64,000 nt of DNA from Crenobacter caeni (GCF_010435965.1 NZ_JAAGAA010000002.1:186001-250000); one strand, 5' to 3'; shown: positions 53,836 through 62,510, counted from the first letter of the stretch. The notes: a model not told the origin generated them from the letters alone. Numbers and translations are program-made.

Positions 53836-55326
53836 ATGGACCCGATTGCCCTGTTCCTCCTCTCCAGCGGCTTGTTCCTTGGCTGGTCGCTCGGCGCCAA
53901 CGACGCGGCCAACGTATTCGGCACCGCTGTCGGCAGCCGCATGGTGCGCTTTGGCACTGCGGCGCTGATCTGCTCGGTCTTCGTGATCTTGGGCGCCACC
54001 ATCAGCGGTGCCGGCGCCGCGCATACCCTGTCCCAACTGGGCGCCATCAGCGAGCTGGGTGGTGCATTCGCCGCCGCGCTCTCCGCTGCAGCGGCGGTGA
54101 TGATGATGACCCACTACGGGCTGCCGGTTTCAACCGGGCAGGCCATCATTGGCGCCATCATTGGCTGGAACCTGTTCTCTGGTACCCAGATCGATACCAG
54201 CGTGCTCTCCAAGATCCTGATGACCTGGGTGCTCTGCCCGATCTTGTCGGCCATCGTCGCGGTTGCCCTGTACCGGGGGACCGACTGGACGCTCAGGCAT
54301 GTTAAGCCGCATGTGTTGACACTGGACGCGGGCGCGCGCTGGGCGCTGATTGTCGCCGGTGCGTTTGGTTCGTACAGCCTGGGTGCCAACAACATTGCCA
54401 ACGTGATGGGCGTGTTCATGAACAGCGTGCAGCTGCCGTCGCTATCGCTGGGCCTGTATACCCTGAGTCCCGTGCAGACCCTGTTCCTGGTCGGCGGCGT
54501 CGCCATCGCGGCCGGGGTGTATACCTACTCGAAACGGGTGATGCTGACCGTAGGCCAGGGGCTGATGCCCCTGTCGCCGGTCGCGGCGTGGGTGGTGGTG
54601 ATGTCGCACTCGGTGGTGCTCTTCCTGTTCGCCTCGCAAGACCTGCAGACCTTTCTCGCCAGCCACAACCTGCCGACGATTCCGCTGGTGCCGGTTTCCA
54701 GTTCGCAAGCCATCGTGGGCGCCGTGATCGGCATCGGCCTGCTAAAGGGCGGGCAGAGTATCAACTGGCGCATGGCAGGAAGGATCACCGGCGGCTGGGT
54801 GCTGACCCCCTTCATTGCAGCTGCGGTCTGCCTCGCCTGCCTGCTGGTCGTACAGAACGTGATGCGCCTGCCCGTCCATGAGGTACAACGCTACGAGCTG
54901 AGTGAAGAAGTCCTGCTCGAAGCCCGCCGGCAAGGCCTGCAGGTCGGGGCCTTGCAAGCGGCCGAAGGACGCACCTTTGAGCGTGCCGATAAGCTGAGCC
55001 GCTATCTGGCGCAGCAAGGCTTGCCGGATGAAGCGGGGCTTGAAACGCTGGTCTCGCTGGCTCGGACCTCGCCGATGGTGGTTGGCCACCCCGGGCAGAC
55101 GCTGCCGTTATTGTCGCAAGCCCAACAGCAGGACCTGCTCGCTCTGAAAGGTGCGACCTTCACACACACCTGGCAATTGCGGCAGGCACTCGAGGCGTGT
55201 GGCGCGCATTGGCTGCCGCGCGAATCAACGCCGCTAAATGCAAAGTTCAACAAGCATATTGAACTCGTATTTTCAAAGTTGTACGCGGAATTCAAAATTC
55301 CGAACAATGGAGGTGAAGGCATATGA
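53836..55326 (+). CDS. pitA: PiT-family inorganic phosphate transporter with C-terminal extension
   Basis: 496 residues. The duplicated PiT signatures are LGANDAANVFGTAVGSR and LGANNIANVMGVF, with HYGLPVSTGQAIIGAIIGW and VPVSSSQAIVGAVIG. About 355 residues with ten helices are standard; a soluble tail of about 140 residues follows (from HEVQRYELSEEVLLEARRQG), unlike normal PiT proteins. It takes up phosphate (with H+ or as metal phosphate). The ATG at 53836 has GAGG upstream; GTG 53824 is an alternative. Confidence 0.9.
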   Translation: MDPIALFLLSSGLFLGWSLGANDAANVFGTAVGSRMVRFGTAALICSVFVILGATISGAGAAHTLSQLGAISELGGAFAAALSAAAAVMMMTHYGLPVSTGQAIIGAIIGWNLFSGTQIDTSVLSKILMTWVLCPILSAIVAVALYRGTDWTLRHVKPHVLTLDAGARWALIVAGAFGSYSLGANNIANVMGVFMNSVQLPSLSLGLYTLSPVQTLFLVGGVAIAAGVYTYSKRVMLTVGQGLMPLSPVAAWVVVMSHSVVLFLFASQDLQTFLASHNLPTIPLVPVSSSQAIVGAVIGIGLLKGGQSINWRMAGRITGGWVLTPFIAAAVCLACLLVVQNVMRLPVHEVQRYELSEEVLLEARRQGLQVGALQAAEGRTFERADKLSRYLAQQGLPDEAGLETLVSLARTSPMVVGHPGQTLPLLSQAQQQDLLALKGATFTHTWQLRQALEACGAHWLPRESTPLNAKFNKHIELVFSKLYAEFKIPNNGGEGI

Positions 55327-55430
55327 TAAAAAAATGGCTGTATTTTCATGTGCGTCGGCTTGTTAAAAAATCGGAGCGAAGACGCCGAAGGTTTTCGCTG
55401 CCCGGGATATACGGCAGGGTATGTAGGTAA
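55323..55430 (+). CDS. Possible 35-residue basic peptide coupled to pitA
   Basis: ATG 55323 overlaps the pitA stop (ATGA), with GGAGG at 55309-55313. Product MIKKWLYFHVRRLVKKSERR plus about 15 more residues, strongly basic. It may be real or a chance reading after the PiT gene. The rest of the gap up to 55547 is AT-rich leader with a small hairpin at 55492-55507. Confidence 0.35.
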   Translation: MIKKWLYFHVRRLVKKSERRRRRFSLPGIYGRVCR

Positions 55431-55547
55431 AAAAACAACAAAAAATGCTTGATTCAAAATAAAAACTGATGCCTAATTTAAATATCAAATCTTCGCCGGA
55501 AGGCGAAAAATAAAACCACCATCCATACCAAATCAAAAGGAAATGTC

Positions 55548-56192
55548 ATGACCGAAAAGAAAGCCCTCGTCATTGGTGAAATCTCCAAGCCGCGTTTTGA
55601 ATTCCGCACTTTCGGCCAGGATTTCAGCGAAGCGTCCAAGCGGATGGCCCGCCTGTCCCAGCCGGTGCCGGAAAAGGTATGGGAGCGACAGTCTGACGAG
55701 ATTTACATCATGTCCCGCACCAATGATGTAAACAACACCAAGATCCGCGACGGCAAGATGGACATCAAGACCTATGTGCAGACTGTGGATGGCCTTGAGC
55801 AATGGAATCCGCTGATGAAAGGCGAATTCCCGATGTCGCGCGCACAACTGGAAGCAGAAGTGTTCCCGGCCTTCCAGGTCGAGATGCCGCAGCTGACACA
55901 AGAGCAACTGACGCTGGACGAGTTCCTGGCCCTGATCGATGCCCACCCCGACCTGCAGGCGGTTCGCGTGCACAAGCAGCGCTTCGGCTACATGGTAAAC
56001 GACACCATCTGCGAAGTAGCCAATGTGCTGATCAACGGCGCCAAGCTGGTGTCGATCAACTCCGAATCGACCGAAGTAGCCGACATCCTGAAGACGGTAG
56101 ACGATGTGCGCCTGTCCGGTGTGGAGAACATCAATTACCTGCAAGCGATCAAGCGTGTGGTCGGCATGATCAACAAGCCACTGGCAAACTGA
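55548..56192 (+). CDS. CYTH-like (triphosphate tunnel fold) protein
   Basis: 214 residues, cytoplasmic. Remote CYTH features: RFEFRTFGQ at the start, EIYIMSRTNDVNNTKIRDGKMDIKTYV followed by GLEQWNPLMKGEFPM, and later RVHKQRFGYMVNDTICEVANVLING with SINSESTEVADILKTV and NYLQAIKRVVG. Lys and Arg residues alternating with strands fit a tunnel that binds a triphosphate. It could be a phosphatase, a cyclase-type enzyme or a sensor. First of three such genes in a row. Confidence 0.6.
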   Translation: MTEKKALVIGEISKPRFEFRTFGQDFSEASKRMARLSQPVPEKVWERQSDEIYIMSRTNDVNNTKIRDGKMDIKTYVQTVDGLEQWNPLMKGEFPMSRAQLEAEVFPAFQVEMPQLTQEQLTLDEFLALIDAHPDLQAVRVHKQRFGYMVNDTICEVANVLINGAKLVSINSESTEVADILKTVDDVRLSGVENINYLQAIKRVVGMINKPLAN

Positions 56193-56200
56193 TGCCGATC

Positions 56201-56219
56201 GGCGGGGCGATGCCCCGCC
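56201..56219 (+). other. Intercistronic hairpin between the two CYTH-type genes
   Basis: GGCGGGGC-GAT-GCCCCGCC, an 8-bp perfect stem without a T run after it. More likely an RNA-stabilising or partial stop structure than a full terminator. Confidence 0.5.
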
Positions 56220-56250
56220 TACTTCAATTATTCAAAAAGGATTCAATTAG

Positions 56251-56718
56251 ATGGCTAACGAAATCGAACGCAAATTTCTGGTAAAAGGTGACTTCCGTAC
56301 TTCCGTCCTCAAGGAGCAGCGCATTACCCAGGGCTACCTGTCTTCGGTTCCCGAGCGCACCGTGCGCGTGCGCATCAAGGGCGACAAGGGCTTCATCACG
56401 ATCAAGGGCATTGGCAGCGCGTCGGGCGCCTCCCGCTACGAGTGGGAAAAGGAAATTCCGGTCGCCGAAGTTGAAGAACTGCTGAAAATATGCGAACCGG
56501 GCGTGATCGACAAGATCCGCCACCTGGTACAGGCCGGTGCACATACCTACGAAGTCGACGAGTTCTTCGGCGACAACGAGGGGCTGATCGTAGCCGAAGT
56601 CGAACTCTCCAGCGAAGACGAAGCCTTCGACAAGCCTGAATGGCTGGGCGAGGAAGTGACGGGTGAAACCCGCTACTACAACTCGATGCTGATGAAGCAG
56701 CCTTTCAAGACCTGGTAA
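56251..56718 (+). CDS. CYTH-domain protein, probable inorganic triphosphatase
   Basis: 155 residues, the size of single-domain triphosphate tunnel metalloenzymes. The N-terminal EIERKFLVKGDF is the defining ExExK motif; RVRIKGDKGFITIKG, RYEWEKEIP, IRHLVQAGAHTYEVDEFFGDNEGLIVAEVEL (acidic metal ligands) and ETRYYNSML complete the fold. Related proteins from Nitrosomonas and Clostridium hydrolyse tripolyphosphate. Soluble and cytoplasmic. Confidence 0.92.
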   Translation: MANEIERKFLVKGDFRTSVLKEQRITQGYLSSVPERTVRVRIKGDKGFITIKGIGSASGASRYEWEKEIPVAEVEELLKICEPGVIDKIRHLVQAGAHTYEVDEFFGDNEGLIVAEVELSSEDEAFDKPEWLGEEVTGETRYYNSMLMKQPFKTW

Positions 56719-56750
56719 TGATTTGATTCAGGTTGCGAGTTGCGATTTGC

Positions 56751-56775
56751 AGGGGGCTACGGCCCCCTATTTTTA
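56751..56775 (+). terminator. Intrinsic terminator after the CYTH gene
   Basis: AGGGGGC-TACG-GCCCCCT (56751-56768) followed by ATTTTTATTT. Confidence 0.85.
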
Positions 56776-56891
56776 TTTGCTGGTTTGAATTTTTTGTATT
56801 TCCTTTTGTTATACGTAGCATTTCTATTTGCGATACCGCTAAGTTTTAATTCCATTATATTGGTCGTGAATCTTTTGTTGAGGGGGTACAC

Positions 56892-57824
56892 ATGAGGAAA
56901 ATGGTCGCCATCCCGTTTGCCGTAGCTGGTGCGTTTGTACTGGCCAGTTCGTCCGCGCTGGCCGGGGCGCAACAGCGCCACGCTGCAAACAGCCAGTTGT
57001 GGAAGCCGCACGGGGAAGTTTCCGGGGCGGAGTACAAGTTCCAGTTGGACGGAAAATACTGCGCCGACCCCGCACAGGATTTCAAGAAAGTATGGGCCGT
57101 CATCCGGACTGAGGCGGAGAAAGCTGGTTTTCCGGCTACTGACATCAAGAAGCTCAAACTCAGGCAAGGCACCAAAGACTATCTGGATACGCCTGCAGAC
57201 GCGCTGAAGCATGCGGGGTTTATCGTCCGTGTGAATACCCGTTACGAAGACGGCATTGCTGAAAATCCGCTGCGGGTATCGGTAAAGACCAGCGGCAAGG
57301 ATGCCGCCTTCGTGCTGGGAACGTCGCTGTTTACGCGGGGCGCCAAGGGAAAGATCTCTGCCGAGGACAACCCCAGTCTCGGCCAGGGTGGCGTGATGGT
57401 CAGCAACGTCGAAAAGGGGGTCGACCTCAAGCTTGCGCCTTCGCAGTTTGAGGGGATGACCTTGGGTGAGTTCACGCGCTACGTACCGGACCTCAAGAAG
57501 TCCGGGCTGCCTGGCAACACCAAGCTTGAAGCGACCCGGGCGTACTACCGCTCGGCAACCGTCGGCAAGATCACGCTGGGAATGGGGGAGGCCGAAGCCA
57601 AGCTGGAGACCTGGTCTCGTACGGCCGGCGGCGCCCCCATGCTTTGCGAATTCTCGTACGGTTACGAGGACGTCGATTACTTCAAAACCCCTGAGCTTGT
57701 GGAGGCCGGAGACGCGTTTTACCGCAAGGTCGTGTTGTCACCGGCTGTCCGCGAGATGCAGTTGCCTGGGTTTGAGAAGTTTGGTGGCTCGAAGACCCGC
57801 CTGCTACGGAATCAACCGCTTTAA
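56892..57824 (+). CDS. Exported CYTH-like protein
   Basis: 310 residues with a signal peptide ending ASSSALA (about residue 24). The mature part has CYTH-like lines: LRQGTKDYLDTPADALKHAGFIVRV (compare the Y-F-D-T-P-x-x-x-L-x-x-x-G motif), NPLRVSVKTSG, GVDLKLAPS and CEFSYGYEDVDYF. The usual N-terminal ExExK is replaced by AEYKFQLDGKY. It would work in the periplasm, where polyphosphate-like substrates brought in by the porin encoded next could be met. The family name is my inference. Confidence 0.6.
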   Translation: MRKMVAIPFAVAGAFVLASSSALAGAQQRHAANSQLWKPHGEVSGAEYKFQLDGKYCADPAQDFKKVWAVIRTEAEKAGFPATDIKKLKLRQGTKDYLDTPADALKHAGFIVRVNTRYEDGIAENPLRVSVKTSGKDAAFVLGTSLFTRGAKGKISAEDNPSLGQGGVMVSNVEKGVDLKLAPSQFEGMTLGEFTRYVPDLKKSGLPGNTKLEATRAYYRSATVGKITLGMGEAEAKLETWSRTAGGAPMLCEFSYGYEDVDYFKTPELVEAGDAFYRKVVLSPAVREMQLPGFEKFGGSKTRLLRNQPL

Positions 57825-57850
57825 TTCCTAATTTTCTTCAAGGGGGTCAA

Positions 57851-58948
57851 ATGAAAGCCAAGCAGTGGAGTCTCGTGGTGCCGTTCTGCATGTTGCCGGC
57901 GTTTGCACAGGCAGAGGTGGAAATCTACGGCCGGATCAACGCGGGGTTTGATTCGGTCAAGGAAATCGCGCTCAAGGGACAGGGGCAACGCATCAACGGG
58001 GTCAACGACAACACCTCCCGGATCGGGTTTCGAGGCAAGGAGAATCTGGGTAATGGCCTGGCGGCCATCTGGCAGGTGGAAAGCCGGATCGAGATAGACG
58101 GCTCCAAGGAGCGGGCATGGGCTTCGCGCCAGTCGTTTATCGGTCTGGAGACCGCCGGCTACGGGGTGTTCAAGCTGGGCTACCTGGACAACTTCGGCAA
58201 GGAAAGCTGGATGGACGACATTGACCCGATCAAGGTCAAGGCGTTCGAGAACAACTTCGTACGGGTCACCGGCGAGCGGGTCAAGAATGCGGTCAGCTAC
58301 TACTCGCCCAACTGGTATGGCTGGGAACTCGCACTGACCTACGGCACCAGCGAACTCGACCACAAGCAGATGGCTGATGCAGAACTCAAGTATCCGGACA
58401 ACGCCCAGCATACCTACGACGTGGGTATCAGCTACCAGTACGGCCCCTATCTGGCGGCCTACGAGTACACCAAGTTTGAGGGACAGAACAGGCAGAAGAA
58501 GAAGCCTGATTTGCCGGTAAACGCGTACAACCACCGAGCCCAGCTTGGTTACGACGGGGATACGGTTTTCTGGACGGTGGCTTACCAGCAGGGCAAGGGA
58601 GTTAGCACAGCGCTCTATGAAGATGATGCTTTCAGAGACGTACTTAGCAAGCATTTAGGTTGGGATTACAAGAAGGACAATCCGGCCAAGTACCGTGAAA
58701 TGTCGGTGGCCTCCGAGTACAAGCTGGGCAAGAAAATGCGGCTGAAGGCCTATGTCACCAAGGGTTGGGACCTGCAGACAGATCAGGGAACCATAAGTGA
58801 TAGCGGATACCTTCAATACGCGGCGGCAGTGCGTTACGATCTCTCCAAACGTACCAATCTTGAGCTAGCTGCCGGCCAATGGTCTTTCGATACCGACCAT
58901 CTGGACAAGGCCAACGGCGTAGGCTTCGGGATTTTCCACAAGTTCTGA
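57851..58948 (+). CDS. Gram-negative porin (Neisseria/OmpC-like)
   Basis: 365 residues with a signal peptide (to AQA), then EVEIYGRINAGFDSV, NTSRIGFRGKENLGNGLAAIWQVESRI and FIGLETAGYGVFKLGYLDNFGK as in betaproteobacterial trimeric porins. It ends GVGFGIFHKF with the terminal Phe needed for Bam-dependent insertion. Loops are rich in Lys, which suggests an anion-preferring pore. It lies 26 bases after the exported CYTH-like gene and before a strong terminator, so it is probably the last gene of the run. Confidence 0.94.
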   Translation: MKAKQWSLVVPFCMLPAFAQAEVEIYGRINAGFDSVKEIALKGQGQRINGVNDNTSRIGFRGKENLGNGLAAIWQVESRIEIDGSKERAWASRQSFIGLETAGYGVFKLGYLDNFGKESWMDDIDPIKVKAFENNFVRVTGERVKNAVSYYSPNWYGWELALTYGTSELDHKQMADAELKYPDNAQHTYDVGISYQYGPYLAAYEYTKFEGQNRQKKKPDLPVNAYNHRAQLGYDGDTVFWTVAYQQGKGVSTALYEDDAFRDVLSKHLGWDYKKDNPAKYREMSVASEYKLGKKMRLKAYVTKGWDLQTDQGTISDSGYLQYAAAVRYDLSKRTNLELAAGQWSFDTDHLDKANGVGFGIFHKF

Positions 58949-58967
58949 CCGGGACACGCTGTCGGCA

Positions 58968-59002
58968 CAGGGCGGCGCCAGCAGGCGCCGCCCTGTTTGT
59001 CT
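58968..59002 (+). terminator. Strong intrinsic terminator after the porin gene
   Basis: CAGGGCGGCGCC-AGCA-GGCGCCGCCCTG (58968-58995), then TTTGTCTT. Confidence 0.9.
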
Positions 59003-59059
59003 TGAGGTGCCCACGCGTGCTGTTCTTGCTTGAATTGTTCTGGATAGGGGGAAGAGGGG

Positions 59060-59602
59060 ATGGCCGCACCGGATGCCGGCATGCTTTTCGTGCAGTTCGC
59101 CAAGGTGGGCCTCTCCGGCTTTGGCGGCTGCCTGCCATGGGCCCAACGCGCGCTGGTCGACAAGTTGCGCTGGCTTGACCAGAAAACATTTACGGAGTTG
59201 CTGGGCATTGCGCAGGTGCTGCCCGGCCCCAACGTCTGCAACCTGGCGCTGATTGTCGGCACGCAGTTTGCCGGTTGGCGGGGCGCCGCCGCAGCCCTGG
59301 GCGGCTTGCTGTGTGCGCCTTGCCTGATCGTCCTGGCCTTGGGCGCGGCCTACGCGCATTTCGGCCACCAGCCTCAGGTGCACGCCGCGCTCTCGGGCAT
59401 GGCGTCGGTCGGTGCGGGCCTGTTGCTTGCCAGCGCGCTGAGCCTGTTAAGAGGCTTATCCGGGCGGCGGGCCGACGTGCTGCTCGCAATGGCCGCGTGT
59501 GCCGCGCTGGGGGTGTTGGGCTGGTCGCTGTGGATGGTGCTCGCCGTGCTGGTGCCCGCCGCGCTGGCCCTGCACGCGTACACAGGACGGCGCGATGGCT
59601 GA
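59060..59602 (+). CDS. chrA: Chromate transporter, N-terminal-type half (short-chain CHR)
   Basis: 180 residues with about six helices. FVQFAKVGLSGFGGCLPWAQ and QKTFTELLGIAQVLPGPNVCNLALIVG are the CHR domain motifs. Long ChrA proteins have two such domains in one chain; here they are on two genes that overlap by eight bases. Paired short CHR proteins work together in chromate export. GGGGAAGAGGGG precedes the ATG. Confidence 0.9.
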   Translation: MAAPDAGMLFVQFAKVGLSGFGGCLPWAQRALVDKLRWLDQKTFTELLGIAQVLPGPNVCNLALIVGTQFAGWRGAAAALGGLLCAPCLIVLALGAAYAHFGHQPQVHAALSGMASVGAGLLLASALSLLRGLSGRRADVLLAMAACAALGVLGWSLWMVLAVLVPAALALHAYTGRRDG

Positions 59603-60128
59603 CCCCCAGGTGCTATGGACGCTGGCGGTTTTTTTCGGCCGTCTTTCCCTGCAGGCTTTCGGCGGCGTCAATGTGGCCCTGGGAAGCATGCAGCGCTTTT
59701 TTGTCGTCGAGCAGCAGTGGCTGGGCGCGGCCGAGTTTGCCGAACTCTTTGCCCTCGCGCAGACGGCGCCCGGGCCCAATGTGATCGTGGTGACCTTGCT
59801 GGGCTGGCGGGTGGCCGGCTTGGCGGGCGCGCTGGTGTCTACCCTGGCCATGCTTTTGCCAGCGGCACTGCTCGTTTACCTGTGTGCCTGCACGCTGGTG
59901 CGCGGCAGGCAGCAACAGCTCGTGAAAGCCCTGCTCGCTGCGCTGGCCCCTGCCACGGTCGGCCTGTTGCTCGCGTCGGGTGGCATCTTGGCCCGCTCCA
60001 GCAACCACGGGCTGTCTGGCTGGGTGTTGACGCTGGTGACCGCTGTGGTCGCGTTATCCTGCCGCGCGCATCCACTGTGGTTGATCGCAGTTGGAGGACT
60101 GGCAGGCCTGCTTGCCGGGCATGCCTGA
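59595..60128 (+). CDS. Chromate transporter, C-terminal-type half (short-chain CHR)
   Basis: 177 residues. FFGRLSLQAFGGVNVALGSMQ and EFAELFALAQTAPGPNVIVVTLLGW correspond to the second CHR domain. Its ATG is within the end of the first chr gene. No chromate regulator is adjacent, and CHR proteins can also move sulfate-like anions. Confidence 0.88.
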   Translation: MADPQVLWTLAVFFGRLSLQAFGGVNVALGSMQRFFVVEQQWLGAAEFAELFALAQTAPGPNVIVVTLLGWRVAGLAGALVSTLAMLLPAALLVYLCACTLVRGRQQQLVKALLAALAPATVGLLLASGGILARSSNHGLSGWVLTLVTAVVALSCRAHPLWLIAVGGLAGLLAGHA

Positions 60129-60235
60129 ATGCCGCGTGGGCCGCAAGCGCTGCATCGGGCGTGGCCCGCCGCCGTCCAGCGTGGCCTGACGCTTGCCCGC
60201 GCTTTAGCCGGGACGTCGCGCCTGCCTTTCCCCGC

Positions 60236-61144
60236 TTACCTTCCCTTGCCGGCGCCCAGCCGTGCGGCCAGATGTGCTGCCAGATAGTCGACAAAGGCGG
60301 CCAGACGCGGCGCCAGTGTGCCTTGCCGGTAGAACACGGCCCATACCGGTAAGCTCCAGTCCAGCCTTGCTGCAGGTAATACCTCGCACAACTTCCCCTG
60401 GGCGAGCGCGTCGGCGACTAGGAAGTCGGACAGGCAGGCGATGCCGGCGCCTTCCAGCGCCAGACGGTACAGCGTCTCCCCGCTGGAGGCCGCCAGCGAT
60501 GGTCGGATGGCGAGCCCGTCGCCGCCGGCGTGCCGTAGCGGCCACAGGTTGAGCGAGACGGGCTGGGTGAAACCCAGCAGTCGGTGCGCGGCCAGTGCGT
60601 CGACGCTGGCGGGCGTACCGTGGCGGGCCAGGTAGGCGGGTGCGGCGACCAGCCGCAAGGCCGTTTCACCCAGCCTGCGCGCGTTGAGGGTCGAGTCCGC
60701 CAGAGTGCCCAGTCGGATCGCGACGTCGGCGCGCTCCTCGATCAGGTCGACGACGGTTTCCCCGTGGGTCAGTTCCAGTTGCACCTGCGGGTACGCGTCC
60801 AGAAACCCAGCTACCAGCGGCGCGATCAGGTGGGCCAGCACCGGCGTCGCCGCGTTGACGCGCACGAGGCCTGAGGGCTGGCCGAGGCTGTTTGCCAGCT
60901 GGGCCTCGGTTTCTGCGAGTTCCGCGAGGATGGCGCGGGCGCGTTCCAGCAGCCAGCGTCCCTCTTCAGTCAAGTCGAGCCGGCGGGTGGTGCGGGTGAT
61001 CAGGCTGATGCCCAGCTGGCTCTCCAACCGCGAGATGGTGCGGCTGATGCCGGACGGCGTCTGCCCGAGGCGCTCGGCCGCCGCCGAGAAAGAGCCGGCG
61101 TCGATGACGGCACAAAACGCGGTCAGCGCGTCGATGTTCAGCAT
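60236..61144 (-). CDS. LysR-family regulator divergent from the MFS efflux gene
   Basis: 302 residues. MLNIDALTAFCAVIDAGSFSAAAERLGQTPSGISRTISRLESQLG is the HTH, followed by the effector domain and RLGAGKGR at the end. The layout is that of CrgA/DsdC-like LTTRs, which act beside MFS or reductase genes. It probably controls the gene starting at 61262. Confidence 0.92.
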   Translation of the reverse strand: MLNIDALTAFCAVIDAGSFSAAAERLGQTPSGISRTISRLESQLGISLITRTTRRLDLTEEGRWLLERARAILAELAETEAQLANSLGQPSGLVRVNAATPVLAHLIAPLVAGFLDAYPQVQLELTHGETVVDLIEERADVAIRLGTLADSTLNARRLGETALRLVAAPAYLARHGTPASVDALAAHRLLGFTQPVSLNLWPLRHAGGDGLAIRPSLAASSGETLYRLALEGAGIACLSDFLVADALAQGKLCEVLPAARLDWSLPVWAVFYRQGTLAPRLAAFVDYLAAHLAARLGAGKGR

Positions 61145-61261
61145 TGTTGACTCCAGCTCACAAGTGTTTGCCAGTACAGCCGATTTATCCGCGCTCGGCA
61201 AGTACCCACAATGCGCAGCCTGTCAGCGGGGAATGTTCCCGCGCCGCCAAAGGAGCACATC

Positions 61262-62467
61262 ATGCCACTCGCCTTGTGGGCGCTGACGCTCAGCGCCTTC
61301 GCCATCGGTACCACCGAATTCGTCATCGTCGGGCTGATCCCGACCATTGCCCAGTCGCTGGGCGTTTCCGTGCCGTCCGCCGGCCTGCTGGTCAGCCTGT
61401 ATGCTTTGGGCGTCGCCGTCGGCGCGCCGGTACTCACCGCGCTGACCGGACGCGTGCCGCGTAAGCAGTTGTTGCTCGGGCTGATGGCCCTCTTTACCGT
61501 CGGCAACCTGGTCGCCTGGATGGCGCCGGGGTACGAGGCGCTGATGGCGGCCCGCGTGCTGACCGGCCTCGCGCACGGCGTGTTCTTCTCGATCGGCTCG
61601 ACCATCGCCACCAGCCTGGTGCCCAAGGAAAAGGCGGCCAGCGCCATCGCCATCATGTTTACCGGCCTGACCGTCGCGCTGGTCACCGGCGTGCCGTTGG
61701 GTACCTGGATCGGCCAGAGCTTCGGCTGGCAAGCGACCTTCCTCGCCGTGGCCATGCTGGGTGTGGTCGCCTTTGTCGGCAGCCTGCTGCTGGTGCCGAA
61801 CAATATCGTGCAGCCCAAGCCGGCGTCCATCCTGACCCAGATGTCCGTGCTCAAGAAGCCGCGCCTGCTGCTGGTCTACGCGATGACCGCGCTGGGTTAC
61901 GGCGGTTCGTTCACCGCCTTCACCTACCTTGCCCCCATCCTCGAACAGGTAACCGGCATGGGCGCCGCCAGCGTCAGCCTGGTGATGCTGGTGTACGGCG
62001 TATCGGTGGCCTTCGGCAACATCTGGGGCGGCAAACTGGCTGACATGAAGGGCCCGATCCGCGCGCTACAGATCATCTTCACCCTGCTAGCCCTGGTGCT
62101 GCTGGCGCTGACCTTCACCGCACCGTCGACCCCGCTGGTGATCGCCACCGTACTGGCCTGGGGCGCAGTCGCCTTCGGCAACGTGGCCGGCCTGCAGGTC
62201 TACGTGGTGCAGCAGGCCGAGCGTGAAGCCCCGCAAGCGGTGGATGTCGCCTCCGGCCTGAATATCGCGGCCTTCAACGTCGGAATCGCGCTGGGTGCCT
62301 GGATTGGCGGCGTGATCGTCAGCACCCTCGGCCTGCTGGCCACCCCGTGGATCGGTGCCCTGATCGTGGTCGCGGCACTGGGCCTGACCACCTGGGCCGG
62401 CCGTCTCGACAAAAAAGCAGGCATCGACCCGCTGGCCAAACCGGCCCACGCCGTCGGCGTGCATTAA
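61262..62467 (+). CDS. MFS efflux transporter (AraJ/YdhP type)
   Basis: 401 residues, twelve helices. ALSAFAIGTTEFVIVGLIPTIA at the start, the GxLaDrxGRR-like loop LTALTGRVPRKQLLL, RVLTGLAHGVFFSIGSTIATSLVPKEK and GVPLGTWIGQSFGWQATF are typical of the DHA1 drug/sugar efflux group with AraJ, YdhP and PbuE. The substrate is unknown. AAAGGAG lies seven bases before the ATG at 61262. Confidence 0.9.
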   Translation: MPLALWALTLSAFAIGTTEFVIVGLIPTIAQSLGVSVPSAGLLVSLYALGVAVGAPVLTALTGRVPRKQLLLGLMALFTVGNLVAWMAPGYEALMAARVLTGLAHGVFFSIGSTIATSLVPKEKAASAIAIMFTGLTVALVTGVPLGTWIGQSFGWQATFLAVAMLGVVAFVGSLLLVPNNIVQPKPASILTQMSVLKKPRLLLVYAMTALGYGGSFTAFTYLAPILEQVTGMGAASVSLVMLVYGVSVAFGNIWGGKLADMKGPIRALQIIFTLLALVLLALTFTAPSTPLVIATVLAWGAVAFGNVAGLQVYVVQQAEREAPQAVDVASGLNIAAFNVGIALGAWIGGVIVSTLGLLATPWIGALIVVAALGLTTWAGRLDKKAGIDPLAKPAHAVGVH

Positions 62468-62486
62468 GCGAGCCTGACCTTCCCCG

Positions 62487-62510
62487 AGCCTCCGCCTTCC
62501 GGCGGAGGCT
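62487..62510 (+). terminator. Hairpin after the MFS efflux gene
   Basis: AGCCTCCGCC-TTCC-GGCGGAGGCT, a perfect 10-bp stem but with no T run. A second hairpin, GCGCCGGC/GCCGGCGC, follows at 62581-62603. Termination is likely but not certain. Confidence 0.6.

Noticed and set aside
59060-60128. Frameshifted single chrA gene
   Set aside because: The second half has its own start and the two CHR domains are each complete; split short-chain pairs are a known natural form.
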